Assembly (NCBI RefSeq): GCF_000744735.1
Contig: NZ_JQMM01000001.1
Span: forward strand, 496,001-560,000
Length of the DNA: 64,000 bases
Origin: Porticoccus hydrocarbonoclasticus MCTG13d
Lineage (GTDB): Bacteria > Pseudomonadota > Gammaproteobacteria > Pseudomonadales > Porticoccaceae
Reading direction: 5' to 3'
The notes below the pieces were generated by a model, which worked only from the letters and a program-made list of their open reading frames with translations, searched no databases and was not told the origin of the DNA. Shown here in pieces: positions 18,800 to 27,429 of the stretch. The first letter of the stretch is position 1; each line of letters begins with the position of its first letter. The position numbers were made by a program, and so were the translations under genes.

Positions 18800-20386
18800 T
18801 TGCCACTACTAAAAAACCGTTTGGCCCTGCTGACTGATGCGTCCGGGGATCAGCTCCTGACCGGTATGGTCAGAGGTATTGAGAAAGAGAGCCTGCGGGT
18901 GACGCCGGCCGGCAAACTGGCACAGACTCCCCATCCATTGGCATTGGGGTCTGCGTTGACCCACCCGAAAATCACCACGGATTACTCGGAGGCATTACTG
19001 GAATTCATTACGCCACCTTCCAGGGATGCCGATCTGGTATTGCAAACCCTGGAGGATATCCACCGCTTCACTTACCACAGGATTGGCGATGAATTGCTCT
19101 GGGCCAACAGTATGCCCTGCCAGCTCAGTGGCGACAGTGATATTCCGGTGGGCTATTACGGCACCTCCAATATTGGCAAAATGAAAAGTGTTTACCGGGT
19201 TGGTCTGGGCCACCGCTATGGCCGACTGATGCAGACGATTGCCGGTATCCACTACAATTTTTCAGCCCCGGATTCACTCTGGGAGATGTTGCGCAAGGCA
19301 GAGAATCCCGGCCAGTCGCTACAGAATTTTAAAACTGAAAACTACTTTGCCCTGATTCGCAATTTCCGCCGTTACTTCTGGTTATTACTCTATTTGTTCG
19401 GTGCGTCGCCCGGGGTTTGCCGCAGCTTTGTCAGAGGTCGTGAGCATCGCCTGATACCCTTTGGCAAAGACGATCACAGCCTCTACGCGCCCGACGCCAC
19501 ATCACTGAGAATGGGCGACTTGGGTTATCAAAGCACGGCCCAGGAGCAACTGATTGTCTGTTATAACGATCTGCGCAGCTACGTGACCACCCTCCGCGGT
19601 GCGCTGGTCAAACCCTATCCGGCGTACGAATCAGTAGGACTCAAAGACCTTCATGGCGAGTACCATCAACTAAGCACCCATTTACTACAGATTGAAAATG
19701 AGTTTTACAGCACCATCCGGCCAAAGCGGACGACCAACACCGGAGAGACTCCATTGAGGGCACTGTGGGAGCGCGGTGTTGAATATATCGAGGTGCGCTG
19801 TATTGACCTTAATCCTTACCAGCCGCTGGGTATTAATCGTGAACAGATAGATTTCCTCGACATTTTTCTGCTCACTTGCCTGTTGGCCAGTAGCCCGGAC
19901 ACCGATGACCAGGAATATCGAAATATCCTGGAAAATCAGCGGCTCACGGTTTATCGGGGACGCGATCCCCTGCTTACCCTACGGGACGGCGGAAGTGATC
20001 GATCACTCCTCGAATGGTCCGAAGCAATTTTTGCCGACATGAAACCAGTGGCTGACATGATGGATGATCACCATGGCGATGACCGTTACCGAAAAACGTT
20101 GCTGTCACTACGCCATCGGTTAAAAGACCCTTCACTGACCCCCTCGGCCCGGATGCTGGAGGAAATGGCAGAGACCAACCAGACATTCTTTCGCGTCGCC
20201 ATGAAGTACGCCACCCGGCACCGCGAATACTTCCTGGACACACCACTGGATCGGGAAACTGAGGCACACTACCAACAGCTGGCCCGCGATTCACTGCGAC
20301 AGCAACAGGAGATTGAGCAGCGCGATGACCGCAGTTTCGACCAGTTTCTTGCCGATTATTACCGGCAGTATGATTTTCAGCTGTGA
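18800..20386 (+). CDS. gshA: Glutamate-cysteine ligase
   Basis: GshA makes gamma-glutamylcysteine, the first step of glutathione synthesis. The protein matches the enterobacterial-type ligase, with the N-terminal GIEKESLRV motif and the DYSEALLEFITPP motif, both in the active site. The frame is open from a TTG at 18752, but the better start is the TTG at 18800. That codon has a TAAGGA ribosome site 7 bases upstream and gives 528 residues, near the 518 of E. coli. The gene overlaps acpH by 4 bases and heads a run of tightly spaced genes through lrgB. Confidence 0.94.
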   Translation: MPLLKNRLALLTDASGDQLLTGMVRGIEKESLRVTPAGKLAQTPHPLALGSALTHPKITTDYSEALLEFITPPSRDADLVLQTLEDIHRFTYHRIGDELLWANSMPCQLSGDSDIPVGYYGTSNIGKMKSVYRVGLGHRYGRLMQTIAGIHYNFSAPDSLWEMLRKAENPGQSLQNFKTENYFALIRNFRRYFWLLLYLFGASPGVCRSFVRGREHRLIPFGKDDHSLYAPDATSLRMGDLGYQSTAQEQLIVCYNDLRSYVTTLRGALVKPYPAYESVGLKDLHGEYHQLSTHLLQIENEFYSTIRPKRTTNTGETPLRALWERGVEYIEVRCIDLNPYQPLGINREQIDFLDIFLLTCLLASSPDTDDQEYRNILENQRLTVYRGRDPLLTLRDGGSDRSLLEWSEAIFADMKPVADMMDDHHGDDRYRKTLLSLRHRLKDPSLTPSARMLEEMAETNQTFFRVAMKYATRHREYFLDTPLDRETEAHYQQLARDSLRQQQEIEQRDDRSFDQFLADYYRQYDFQL

Positions 20387-20964
20387 ACTACCTGGCCCAT
20401 CTACATCTGGCAGGCCAATGTCCGGAACAAATGATCGGTGGGTTACTGGGTGATTTCGTCAAGGGCCCCCTCCGGGGAGACTACCCGCCAGCGATCGAAG
20501 CGGGGATTTTACTGCATCGAAAAATAGACGTTTTTACCGACAATCTTCCGGCCGTCCGGACTGCTATCACTCGCTTCGAACCGCCCTACCGGCGCTTTGG
20601 CGGGATACTGCTCGACCTCTGCTACGACCACTTTCTGGCCGATAACTGGTCGAGGTACCACCATCGTCCACTCACAGACTTCTGCCAGGATTTCTACGGC
20701 AATCTATCGGATTATGCAGAGATTTTACCGGACAGGGCCAAGCGTTTCAGTGAAGTAGCGCCCCGGGTAAACTGGCTTGAAAACTACGCACAGTTTCAAA
20801 ATCTGGAATATATGCTGGAACGCATCGGTCAACGTTTTAAAACCCCAATACCCCTCCACCAGGCTTTCCCGGAACTGCAGCGGGACTATCGGTTGTTGTC
20901 CAATGAGTTTCACCAGATTTTTCCTCTGTTGATTGAGTTTACTGAAAGCCAACGTCTAAAATGA
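20383..20964 (+). CDS. acpH: Acyl carrier protein phosphodiesterase
   Basis: AcpH removes the 4'-phosphopantetheine arm from holo-ACP. The 193-residue protein has the family's N-terminal MNYLAHLHLA and GGLLGDFVKG signatures, and the length equals E. coli AcpH (193). It starts with GTG in a 4-base overlap with the gshA stop (GTGA), so translation is probably coupled. The functional link to glutathione synthesis is not obvious. Confidence 0.9.
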   Translation: MNYLAHLHLAGQCPEQMIGGLLGDFVKGPLRGDYPPAIEAGILLHRKIDVFTDNLPAVRTAITRFEPPYRRFGGILLDLCYDHFLADNWSRYHHRPLTDFCQDFYGNLSDYAEILPDRAKRFSEVAPRVNWLENYAQFQNLEYMLERIGQRFKTPIPLHQAFPELQRDYRLLSNEFHQIFPLLIEFTESQRLK

Positions 20965-20989
20965 ATGGCCTCCTGAAGGGAATAATCCA

Positions 20990-21469
20990 ATGATACCGAC
21001 AGCAAGACAGACTAATCTGGTGATCTTTCTCGGCTGCACGCTGTTGATCCTGGTCGCGCTCTACATGCAACATATAATGGGACTGATTCCCTGTTACCTT
21101 TGTGTCACCCAGCGGGTTTTCGTCATAACTACCGGACTTATCGCCCTGCTGGCATTTCTTCACCACCGGCACACACGCTTTTACGGTGCTATCACCGCCC
21201 TCAGCGCACTGGCAGGTGGTTTTTTCTCCGGCAAACAGCTCTGGTTGCAACATCTGCCAGAGGAGCGAGTTCCCGCCTGCGGACCACCGGTGGAATACCT
21301 GTTTGACGTTTTCAAATTCAGCGATGCGTTGGGCATGCTATTGCGCGGTGACGGCAACTGTGCCGAGGTGCAATGGCTGTTTCTCGGCCTCAGCATTCCC
21401 GGTTGGACTCTGGTTTGCTTTATCCTGCTGGCTGCGCTGGGTGTGTGGCAAATGGTTCGCCGCCAGTGA
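20990..21469 (+). CDS. dsbB: Disulfide bond formation protein B
   Basis: DsbB reoxidises periplasmic DsbA and passes electrons to quinones. The 159-residue inner-membrane protein has four membrane helices, the first redox pair CYLC at Cys35 and Cys38 near the quinone, and a second loop pair at Cys97 and Cys124. All four essential cysteines are therefore kept. It follows acpH after 25 bases and overlaps lrgA by 4 bases (GTGA). Confidence 0.95.
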   Translation: MIPTARQTNLVIFLGCTLLILVALYMQHIMGLIPCYLCVTQRVFVITTGLIALLAFLHHRHTRFYGAITALSALAGGFFSGKQLWLQHLPEERVPACGPPVEYLFDVFKFSDALGMLLRGDGNCAEVQWLFLGLSIPGWTLVCFILLAALGVWQMVRRQ

Positions 21470-21825
21470 ATTTGCTGCGCGGACTCGCCGTACTGACCCT
21501 GTTTCAGGGCATTGGTGAGGGGATCAGTCACATCGCCGGGATACCGGTACCCGGCCCGGTAATCGGCATGGTCCTGTTATTTCTGGCACTGCAGTTCAGC
21601 CACACGGAAACACCGGCCTGGCTGGGGCGAACGGGCCACTCGCTTATCCGCTGCCTGTCTCTGATGTTCCTGCCCGCCTGCACCGGCCTGTTTTTTCTGC
21701 CTGACATCTCCCGGAACCAATGGCTTCCCATCGCCGGGGCCATTGTTCTGGCAACCCTGCTAACACTGCTATTGGCTGCCCTGTTGATGCAAAAACTGAT
21801 GTCCGCTGAGGGCGAGCGTCCATGA
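21466..21825 (+). CDS. lrgA: CidA/LrgA family holin-like membrane protein
   Basis: This is a small (119-residue) membrane protein of the CidA/LrgA group, tied to murein hydrolase export and overflow metabolism. It has the family motif PGPVIGMVLLF and about four membrane segments. The frame runs upstream to 21373 inside dsbB, but the correct start is the GTG at 21466, which overlaps the dsbB stop as GTGA and gives the normal length. It overlaps lrgB by 4 bases (ATGA), the standard LrgA-LrgB pair. Confidence 0.88.
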   Translation: MNLLRGLAVLTLFQGIGEGISHIAGIPVPGPVIGMVLLFLALQFSHTETPAWLGRTGHSLIRCLSLMFLPACTGLFFLPDISRNQWLPIAGAIVLATLLTLLLAALLMQKLMSAEGERP

Positions 21826-22529
21826 CAGCGTGGCTGGCCACTACCCTGCTGTTGGTACTGACCTTTGCTGCTTTCGCCGCCGCTCTCTGGCTGTATCGGC
21901 TCAATCGGGGTAGGCCCACCCTACAGGCGCTGATGCACCCGCTGGTCACAGGCCCGTTAATGGTGAGTGGCATCCTGGTTGCCTCCCATATTGATTACGA
22001 TCAATACCGGGAGGCCAATCAACTGTTCTTTTTTTTGCTGGGCACCACGACCGTTGCGTTGGCAATCCCGCTTCACCAGCAATTTCATCATATTAGCCGA
22101 CTATTCAGACCGCTAATCATTACGCTGATATTTGGTGCCAGTTTTGCCGTAGCAAGTGCCCTGGTGATCGCCTGGTTACTGGGTGGCTCCATAGAGACAC
22201 TGATTTCATTGGCACCCAAATCAGTCACCACCCCTATCGCCCTTGGCCTGTCGGAAAAGATTGGCGGTCTGCCGGCATTGACTGCCGGCGTGGTTGTATT
22301 TACCGGCGTGGTGGGAGCGGTGCTGGGCCCACTGATTTTTCGTTGGCTGGGTATCACGGACGACCGCATCATTGGCTTTGTCACAGGAATTTGTGCGCAC
22401 GGGGTCGGGACAACCAGGGCCTTTGAAATAAGCGCCCGTTGCGGCGCTTTCGCCAGCCTGGGCCTTGGCATGACCGGTGCACTGACAGCTTTCAGCCTGC
22501 CGTGGCTGGTCATTTTTTTCCTCGATTAG
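21822..22529 (+). CDS. lrgB: CidB/LrgB family membrane protein
   Basis: This is the larger partner of LrgA, 235 residues, with about six to seven membrane helices. It shows the family stretch APKSVTTPIALGLSEKIGG and the later GICAHGVGTTRAFEI. LrgB-type proteins have been linked to export of small metabolites such as glycolate or pyruvate and to control of autolysis; the role here is open. It closes the five-gene run gshA-acpH-dsbB-lrgA-lrgB. A 7 bp hairpin at 22562-22582 lies about 30 bases after its stop and could be a weak terminator. Confidence 0.9.
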   Translation: MTAWLATTLLLVLTFAAFAAALWLYRLNRGRPTLQALMHPLVTGPLMVSGILVASHIDYDQYREANQLFFFLLGTTTVALAIPLHQQFHHISRLFRPLIITLIFGASFAVASALVIAWLLGGSIETLISLAPKSVTTPIALGLSEKIGGLPALTAGVVVFTGVVGAVLGPLIFRWLGITDDRIIGFVTGICAHGVGTTRAFEISARCGAFASLGLGMTGALTAFSLPWLVIFFLD

Positions 22530-22631
22530 CCCTGACAGCCAGTGTGGCCGTGCGCGCCTAATGTGTGCTTGCCACGCACACACTGTTTCCCTATGCTTGG
22601 TGCATTCCAACAATCACAAGCAGCACCGTTT

Positions 22632-23111
22632 ATGCTAGAAAATTGCAAGTCGGCCCAAGAGCGCTGGGGAGGTGTCAGCCAACTGATAGATCAGTGGCTG
22701 GAGGAGCGCCAGGAAATGCTGGTTCGCTTTTGTGCGCTGGGCGAAATCCGCCATTTCAGCAGTGAGGACCCCTCACAGGGCAGGAAGGTCAAAACTTTTT
22801 TTGAAATTCTTGTGGACTACACTTCCGCAGGCCACTTTGAAATTTACGATCAGTTGATCCGTGAAGGTAACAGTTATCATGACAAGGACGCACTGGAGGC
22901 CGCCAACGGACTGCTGGAAACAATTGATGCAACAACAGAGCTGATCCTTGACTTCAATGACAAATATCTGGAGACCGACGATCTCACTTCTCTGGCAGCG
23001 GATCTGTCTACGCTGGGAGAGGCCATTGAGTCACGGCTTGAGGCCGAGGACTGCATGATCGAAGTCCTGCATTCCGCACATCACGATCAATCCCAAAAAA
23101 CAACTAGCTGA
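22632..23111 (+). CDS. rsd: Rsd/AlgQ anti-RNA polymerase sigma-70 factor
   Basis: Rsd/AlgQ binds region 4 of sigma-70 and lowers housekeeping transcription in stationary phase. The 159-residue, largely helical protein opens with MLENCKSAQERWGG, the AlgQ start pattern, and has the conserved LVDYTSAGHFEIYDQL segment. The frame extends upstream to 22542, but the ATG at 22632 matches the family start. In pseudomonads the orthologue AlgQ also affects alginate genes, and dsbB is a near neighbour there as here. Confidence 0.92.
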   Translation: MLENCKSAQERWGGVSQLIDQWLEERQEMLVRFCALGEIRHFSSEDPSQGRKVKTFFEILVDYTSAGHFEIYDQLIREGNSYHDKDALEAANGLLETIDATTELILDFNDKYLETDDLTSLAADLSTLGEAIESRLEAEDCMIEVLHSAHHDQSQKTTS

Positions 23112-23166
23112 CACGACCTATGGCGCCGGAAAATTTTCCTGCGTCATTACCGAACTGGCTAACCAT

Positions 23167-23193
23167 AAAAAAAGGCCCTCGTGGGCCTTTTTT
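23167..23193. terminator. Bidirectional terminator between rsd and the FKBP gene
   Basis: A stem of AAAAAAAGGCCC (23167-23178) and GGGCCTTTTTT (23183-23193) closes a 4-base loop. It has a T run on either strand and lies between two converging genes, so it serves both. Confidence 0.92.
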
Positions 23194-23219
23194 ATTGAAT
23201 AGGCAAAACCGGACAGGAA

Positions 23220-23972
23220 TTAATCCAAGCCCATCACTTTGACCAGCTCCACTTCAAAAATCAGTGTCGCATTGGGACCGATCAGCCCGGCTGTGCCATT
23301 TGGGCCGTAGGCAAGATCGGAGGGAATGTAAAGCTCCCACTTGGCTCCTTCCTGCATTTTCTGCAGCGCTTCCGTCCAACCCGGGATTACCTGTCCGACG
23401 TTCAGCTCTATCGCACCACCGTGTTTCTCGGAGGCATCAAACTCAGTACCGTCAACCAAAGTCCCCCGATACTCTACGGAAACCTGATCGTTGACATCAG
23501 GCGATGCGCCAGTACCGGCCGTAATGACCTTGTATTGCAGTCCGGTTTCAGTGGTAATCACACCGTCTTTATTGGCGTTGGCAGCAAGAAAGGCTTTTCC
23601 CTCAGCGGCATTTTTCTCTCCAGCTTTTGCCATCTCCGCCTGCTTTTCACCATTTAATGACTGTTGCTTGGCCTGCTGCTCCGCATGGAAGGTTTCAATC
23701 ACCTCGGCCAGCTCTTCGTTATCAATACGCGGAGGACGATTATCGAGTGCGTCAGCCAGACCCGCGGCAAAGGTTTCGCGGTCCAGCTCAATACCACCCA
23801 TGGCCAATTGGCCACCCATATCCACACCAATGACATAACTGTACTTCTGTAATTGCGTTTCCAGAACCGGCTCCTGATCCTGATCGCTTGTCTGCTGTGT
23901 CTGGGGCTTTTCACTGCAGGCGCCAAGAGCAAAAATGGCCGTCGAAGCCAGCAGTAGATATTTCATTTTCAT
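23220..23972 (-). CDS. FKBP-type peptidyl-prolyl isomerase lipoprotein
   Basis: This is a periplasmic or outer-membrane folding helper of the FkpA/Mip type. The N-terminus is a lipoprotein signal with lipobox LGAC (Cys19). A helical dimerisation region follows (about residues 40-130, with the YVIGVDMGGQLA motif), then a C-terminal FKBP domain with VEYRGTLVDGTEFDAS, VIPGWTEALQKM and AYGPNG. The length of 250 is typical. It stands alone on the minus strand, with the bidirectional terminator after it. Confidence 0.93.
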   Translation of the reverse strand: MKMKYLLLASTAIFALGACSEKPQTQQTSDQDQEPVLETQLQKYSYVIGVDMGGQLAMGGIELDRETFAAGLADALDNRPPRIDNEELAEVIETFHAEQQAKQQSLNGEKQAEMAKAGEKNAAEGKAFLAANANKDGVITTETGLQYKVITAGTGASPDVNDQVSVEYRGTLVDGTEFDASEKHGGAIELNVGQVIPGWTEALQKMQEGAKWELYIPSDLAYGPNGTAGLIGPNATLIFEVELVKVMGLD

Positions 23973-24022
23973 AATCAGTACCTTGTATGGAAAATCAATT
24001 TAAGTGTTATGTTAACGTAAAT

Positions 24023-24547
24023 TCAGTTTTTGGGCTTTGCAGAAGCCAACGGCCAAGCCAGTGGACTTCCGGAATGTATTGCAATATCGCTTGTACGGCT
24101 CAAATAAAGATTCAGATTTTGCAGCTGTTCTTCGCCGCTCAGCTTTCTTCTATCGTCTCTGTCTGTGTCCGTTGAGCTGCCGCATTTTGTCCGCCACCAG
24201 TTACACAGCCTATTCTGGACAACTCGCTCGGCCCTGAGTTCAAGTTGCTTAACATCCTGCGGCCACTCCTGATCGGCGAAGCCCGCGAATTCCGACTGCA
24301 CAAAACGCCGAACGCCACGCAACGGCTCGACAACCTGTTCATTCCAGTCCCGAATGATCTCTTCCGCTTCATCCAGATCCTGGACAGTTAACACCTGTCC
24401 GGAACTGCCGAGCCAGCAACAAAACAGGACCAGATTAACATTGGCACCAACGTCTTCCTGTAACTCGAGACACGCCCGGGCCACTTCGGGGCGGCCGTAG
24501 TGAACCAGCGAATAGTCCCAGAAAGGATTGCCTGTAAACTGGCTCAA
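24023..24547 (-). CDS. TIGR02444 family protein
   Basis: The 174-residue protein matches the TIGR02444 (DUF2390) family of uncharacterised gammaproteobacterial proteins. Visible family features are NPFWDYSLVHYGRPEVA near the N-terminus and NLVLFCCWLG in the middle. It is soluble, with no signal peptide. It starts 3 bases after the elbB stop, so the two are cotranscribed. No function can be given. Confidence 0.8.
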   Translation of the reverse strand: MSQFTGNPFWDYSLVHYGRPEVARACLELQEDVGANVNLVLFCCWLGSSGQVLTVQDLDEAEEIIRDWNEQVVEPLRGVRRFVQSEFAGFADQEWPQDVKQLELRAERVVQNRLCNWWRTKCGSSTDTDRDDRRKLSGEEQLQNLNLYLSRTSDIAIHSGSPLAWPLASAKPKN

Positions 24548-24550
24548 AGT

Positions 24551-25207
24551 TCAAGCCATTGCCAGTACTGCGTCCACTAGTTTGTTGATGCCCGTGGCCG
24601 CTTCACTGATACGGCCGGCCAACATATAGGCGGGCGTGGTAACCAGCTTGTTCTGCTCATCGATACAGATATCGCCGACACCACAGGTCCGGTGTTCAGC
24701 TCCGGTGGATTCTATGGCTGCAGCAATCTCGGGGTTATCGCCCACAGTGCACTTTACTCCAGCACCAAATAACACTCCCGACATCACCGGTGCGATACAC
24801 ATCAATCCAACCGGTTTACCGCTGTTGTGCATGGTACGTATAAAATTACTGAGTTCCTCGCGGACACTCAACTGCGCACCCTTGACAGCGAAATCGGACA
24901 GATTTTTGGCAGCGCCAAAGCCGCCCGGCAAAATGACCGCATCAAAATCATCGGCATCGGCATCGGCCAATTTTTTGATGTCACCTCGAGCCAATCTTGC
25001 CGCTTCCACCAGCACATTGCGGGTTTCACCTTCAGCGACTTCACCCGTGGTGTGATTAATTACATGCAATTGCTCAATATCAGGTGCAAAGCACTGGACC
25101 TCGGCACCAGCCTGATCAAGACTAAGCAGGGTAATCACACTTTCGTAAATTTCTGAGCCGTCATAAACGCCACAGCCGGACAGAACTACTGCCACTCGCT
25201 TGCCCAT
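24551..25207 (-). CDS. elbB: Isoprenoid biosynthesis glyoxalase ElbB (DJ-1/PfpI family)
   Basis: ElbB belongs to the DJ-1/PfpI superfamily. In E. coli it has glyoxalase activity and raises lycopene yield in engineered strains. The 218-residue protein opens with VAVVLSGCGVYDGSEIYE and has the nucleophile-elbow region PVGLMCIAPV with its cysteine. I choose the ATG at 25207, which has GGAGG 6 bases upstream; a GTG at 25210 is also in frame. It lies about 100 bases after trmB on the same strand. Confidence 0.93.
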   Translation of the reverse strand: MGKRVAVVLSGCGVYDGSEIYESVITLLSLDQAGAEVQCFAPDIEQLHVINHTTGEVAEGETRNVLVEAARLARGDIKKLADADADDFDAVILPGGFGAAKNLSDFAVKGAQLSVREELSNFIRTMHNSGKPVGLMCIAPVMSGVLFGAGVKCTVGDNPEIAAAIESTGAEHRTCGVGDICIDEQNKLVTTPAYMLAGRISEAATGINKLVDAVLAMA

Positions 25208-25314
25208 CACTTACCTCCTTCTAATTTCCACTACTCAAACACATGGATACATCTCAGTACCAACCAGGAGTATAGGCAGCGATCTGCTGCATTCCTACCA
25301 TCGCCTCCCGGTCT

Positions 25315-26007
25315 TCAGACTGACTTGAACAGTAAATCCCAAACACCGTGACCCAGGCGTTCGCCACGCTGCTCAAACTTGGTGGTGGGGCGGTAGTCCG
25401 GACGTGGCGCATAATGACCAGCCCCGACCACATTTTCGAGGCCACTGACCGACTCCATTATCTCCAGCATATGCTCTGCGTAAGGCTGCCAATCCGTTGC
25501 AAAATGCAACATGCCCCCGACCGTCAGCTTGTCCCGAAGTTGTTCGACAAATGCCGTCTGAATTAACCGTCGTTTATTGTGTTTTTTCTTGTGCCAGGGA
25601 TCCGGAAAGTAAATCTGGATGCGTTCGATGCTGTGGTCGGCAATGCAATCGGCCAGAACATCGTTTGCATCGGCCAGATAAACCCGCAGGTTTGGCAAAG
25701 CCAGTTTGCCGGTATTATTGATCAGGCGCCCCACCCCTGGTGGATGCACCTCAATACCAATAAAATCCTTATCCGGTTCCGCCTGCAGCATGGTCAATAA
25801 CGAATCGCCCATACCAAAACCAATTTCCAGTACCCGAGGGGCCTTGCGCCCAAATGCGGTATCTGCGTCCAGTTGGCCCTGGTACAAACTCAGTCCGTAA
25901 ACGGGCCAGTATTTTTCAAAAGCAGCACGCTGGCCCTCCGTCATCCGACCCGCCCGCACCACATAACTTCGAATAGACTTCTTTTTAAACTCCGGCCTGA
26001 TCTCCAA
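25315..26007 (-). CDS. trmB: tRNA (guanine-46 N7)-methyltransferase
   Basis: TrmB makes m7G46 in tRNA using SAM. The SAM site LEIGFGMGDSL and the family signature IYFPDPWHKKKHNKRRL are intact. The frame is open to 26073 inside the DUF423 gene, but the likely start is the TTG at 26007: it gives LEIRPEFKKKSIRS, the family N-terminus, 230 residues in all, and has a GGAG site 7 bases upstream, two bases beyond the DUF423 stop. This implies coupled translation with DUF423. Confidence 0.94.
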   Translation of the reverse strand: MEIRPEFKKKSIRSYVVRAGRMTEGQRAAFEKYWPVYGLSLYQGQLDADTAFGRKAPRVLEIGFGMGDSLLTMLQAEPDKDFIGIEVHPPGVGRLINNTGKLALPNLRVYLADANDVLADCIADHSIERIQIYFPDPWHKKKHNKRRLIQTAFVEQLRDKLTVGGMLHFATDWQPYAEHMLEIMESVSGLENVVGAGHYAPRPDYRPTTKFEQRGERLGHGVWDLLFKSV

Positions 26008-26009
26008 CC

Positions 26010-26402
26010 CTATACTCCGCCGTCTCTCGCCATTGCAACGAGCCGAACCAGCGCAAAAGACAGCACCACCCAACTTGCCATAAACAACAGCCCACCAAAC
26101 GGGGTCACCATACCGAGGGCCGCAAACCCGGTAATCACCAGGGCATAGAGGCTACCCGAGAACAACAGGGTTCCAGCCACCATCAACCAACCGGCCACAT
26201 CCAGTAATCGCAATGGCTGACGCACGGCTGCGACGACGAGAGTCACTAACACCAAGGCGTGGAACATCTGATATAACACCGCTGTTTGCCAGACAGCCAG
26301 CATCTCGGGGCTCACCGAGCCACGCAATCCGTGGGCCCCGAAAGCACCCAACGCCACGGCGAGAAACCCCGAAATTGCCGCACAGACGGCTAATAGCTTC
26401 AT
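26010..26402 (-). CDS. DUF423 family membrane protein
   Basis: The 130-residue protein is a member of the DUF423 (YgdD-like) family, with four predicted membrane segments. The N-terminal LGAFGAHGLRG motif is the family hallmark. Its role is unknown. It lies immediately upstream of trmB, 2 bases from the trmB start, and about 80 bases after the rpoH stop, with the rpoH terminator between them. Confidence 0.87.
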   Translation of the reverse strand: MKLLAVCAAISGFLAVALGAFGAHGLRGSVSPEMLAVWQTAVLYQMFHALVLVTLVVAAVRQPLRLLDVAGWLMVAGTLLFSGSLYALVITGFAALGMVTPFGGLLFMASWVVLSFALVRLVAMARDGGV

Positions 26403-26432
26403 TCATTTCTCCAGAAAAACGCTTTTCAATAA

Positions 26433-26457
26433 AAAAGCCGCGGGAATCGCGGCTTTT
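26433..26457 (-). terminator. Terminator after rpoH
   Basis: A perfect 10 bp stem AAAAGCCGCG (26433-26442) with CGCGGCTTTT (26448-26457) closes a 5-base loop. The minus strand continues with more T, so it ends the rpoH transcript 23 bases after its stop. Confidence 0.88.
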
Positions 26458-26479
26458 CAAGTATACAAAAATGTCGCCA

Positions 26480-27331
26480 TCAGGCTTCCATGGTCGCCCG
26501 TACTTTTTTCATGGCATTCTGCTCCAACTGGCGTACCCGTTCGGCAGAGATACCGTATTTGTCCGCCAGGTCGTGCAGTGTGGCTTTATCATCCATCAGC
26601 CACCGGCTATTGATAATATCGCGACTGCGGTCATCAAGCTCGGCAAGCGCCTTGACCATCCGCCCGTGGTTATCTTCCTCACTGTCGGACTGCTCCAGCT
26701 GCCAGGCCGGATCTGCACGGCGGTCTTCAAGATAGAGTGCCGGGGCCTGGTAGCTGTCCTCATCGCTGTCTTCCGGCACATCGAAGGCGGTATCGCGAGC
26801 CGACAGTCGCTGCTCCATTTCCAGCACCTGCTTCACGTCCACCCCCAGATCCTGGGCAATGGCTTCGGCTTCATTGTTGGTCAGCCAGGCCAAGCGGCGC
26901 TTGGCGCTGCGAAGGTTAAAAAATAATTTGCGTTGAGCCTTGGTGGTGGCCACTTTGACAATGCGCCAATTGCGCAGAACATATTCGTGAATCTCGGCTT
27001 TGATCCAGTGGACGGCAAAGGATACGAGCCGCACACCTTTTTCGGGGTTGTAGCGTTTTACTGCTTTCATCAGGCCAACATTGCCTTCCTGGATCAGATC
27101 CCCCAGGGGCAGACCATAGCCATTGTAGGAGCGGGCAATGTGCACAACAAAGCGCAAATGCGAGAGCACCAGTCGACGGGCAGCGTCGAGGTCTTCGCGA
27201 TAATAGAGATCTTCGGCGAGGGAGCGCTCCTGTTCCACAGACAAGACGGCAATGGAGTTAACACCCTGCATGTAGGCCGCAAGATTGGCACCTGGCGCCA
27301 TCCATTCATAAGCCTGTAACGCTTTCTTCAT
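26480..27331 (-). CDS. rpoH: RNA polymerase heat-shock sigma factor RpoH (sigma-32)
   Basis: RpoH directs RNA polymerase to heat-shock promoters. The 283-residue protein has sigma region 2 ([22 protein letters not shown]), the region 2.4 tryptophan-rich segment [21 protein letters not shown], the RpoH box QRKLFFNLR (about residues 132-140), which sets sigma-32 apart from sigma-70, and a region 4 helix-turn-helix at the end. It follows ftsX by 98 bases, the normal ftsYEX-rpoH order of gammaproteobacteria. Confidence 0.97.
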   Translation of the reverse strand: MKKALQAYEWMAPGANLAAYMQGVNSIAVLSVEQERSLAEDLYYREDLDAARRLVLSHLRFVVHIARSYNGYGLPLGDLIQEGNVGLMKAVKRYNPEKGVRLVSFAVHWIKAEIHEYVLRNWRIVKVATTKAQRKLFFNLRSAKRRLAWLTNNEAEAIAQDLGVDVKQVLEMEQRLSARDTAFDVPEDSDEDSYQAPALYLEDRRADPAWQLEQSDSEEDNHGRMVKALAELDDRSRDIINSRWLMDDKATLHDLADKYGISAERVRQLEQNAMKKVRATMEA

Positions 27332-27429
27332 ATCAACCTCTAAAAATCAGGGAGGAATAGTTTAGCAATTTGTGGTTAGATTTTCATAGTATAAAAAAGT
27401 TGCATTCGCCAGTTTTATCTAAGAAAAGT

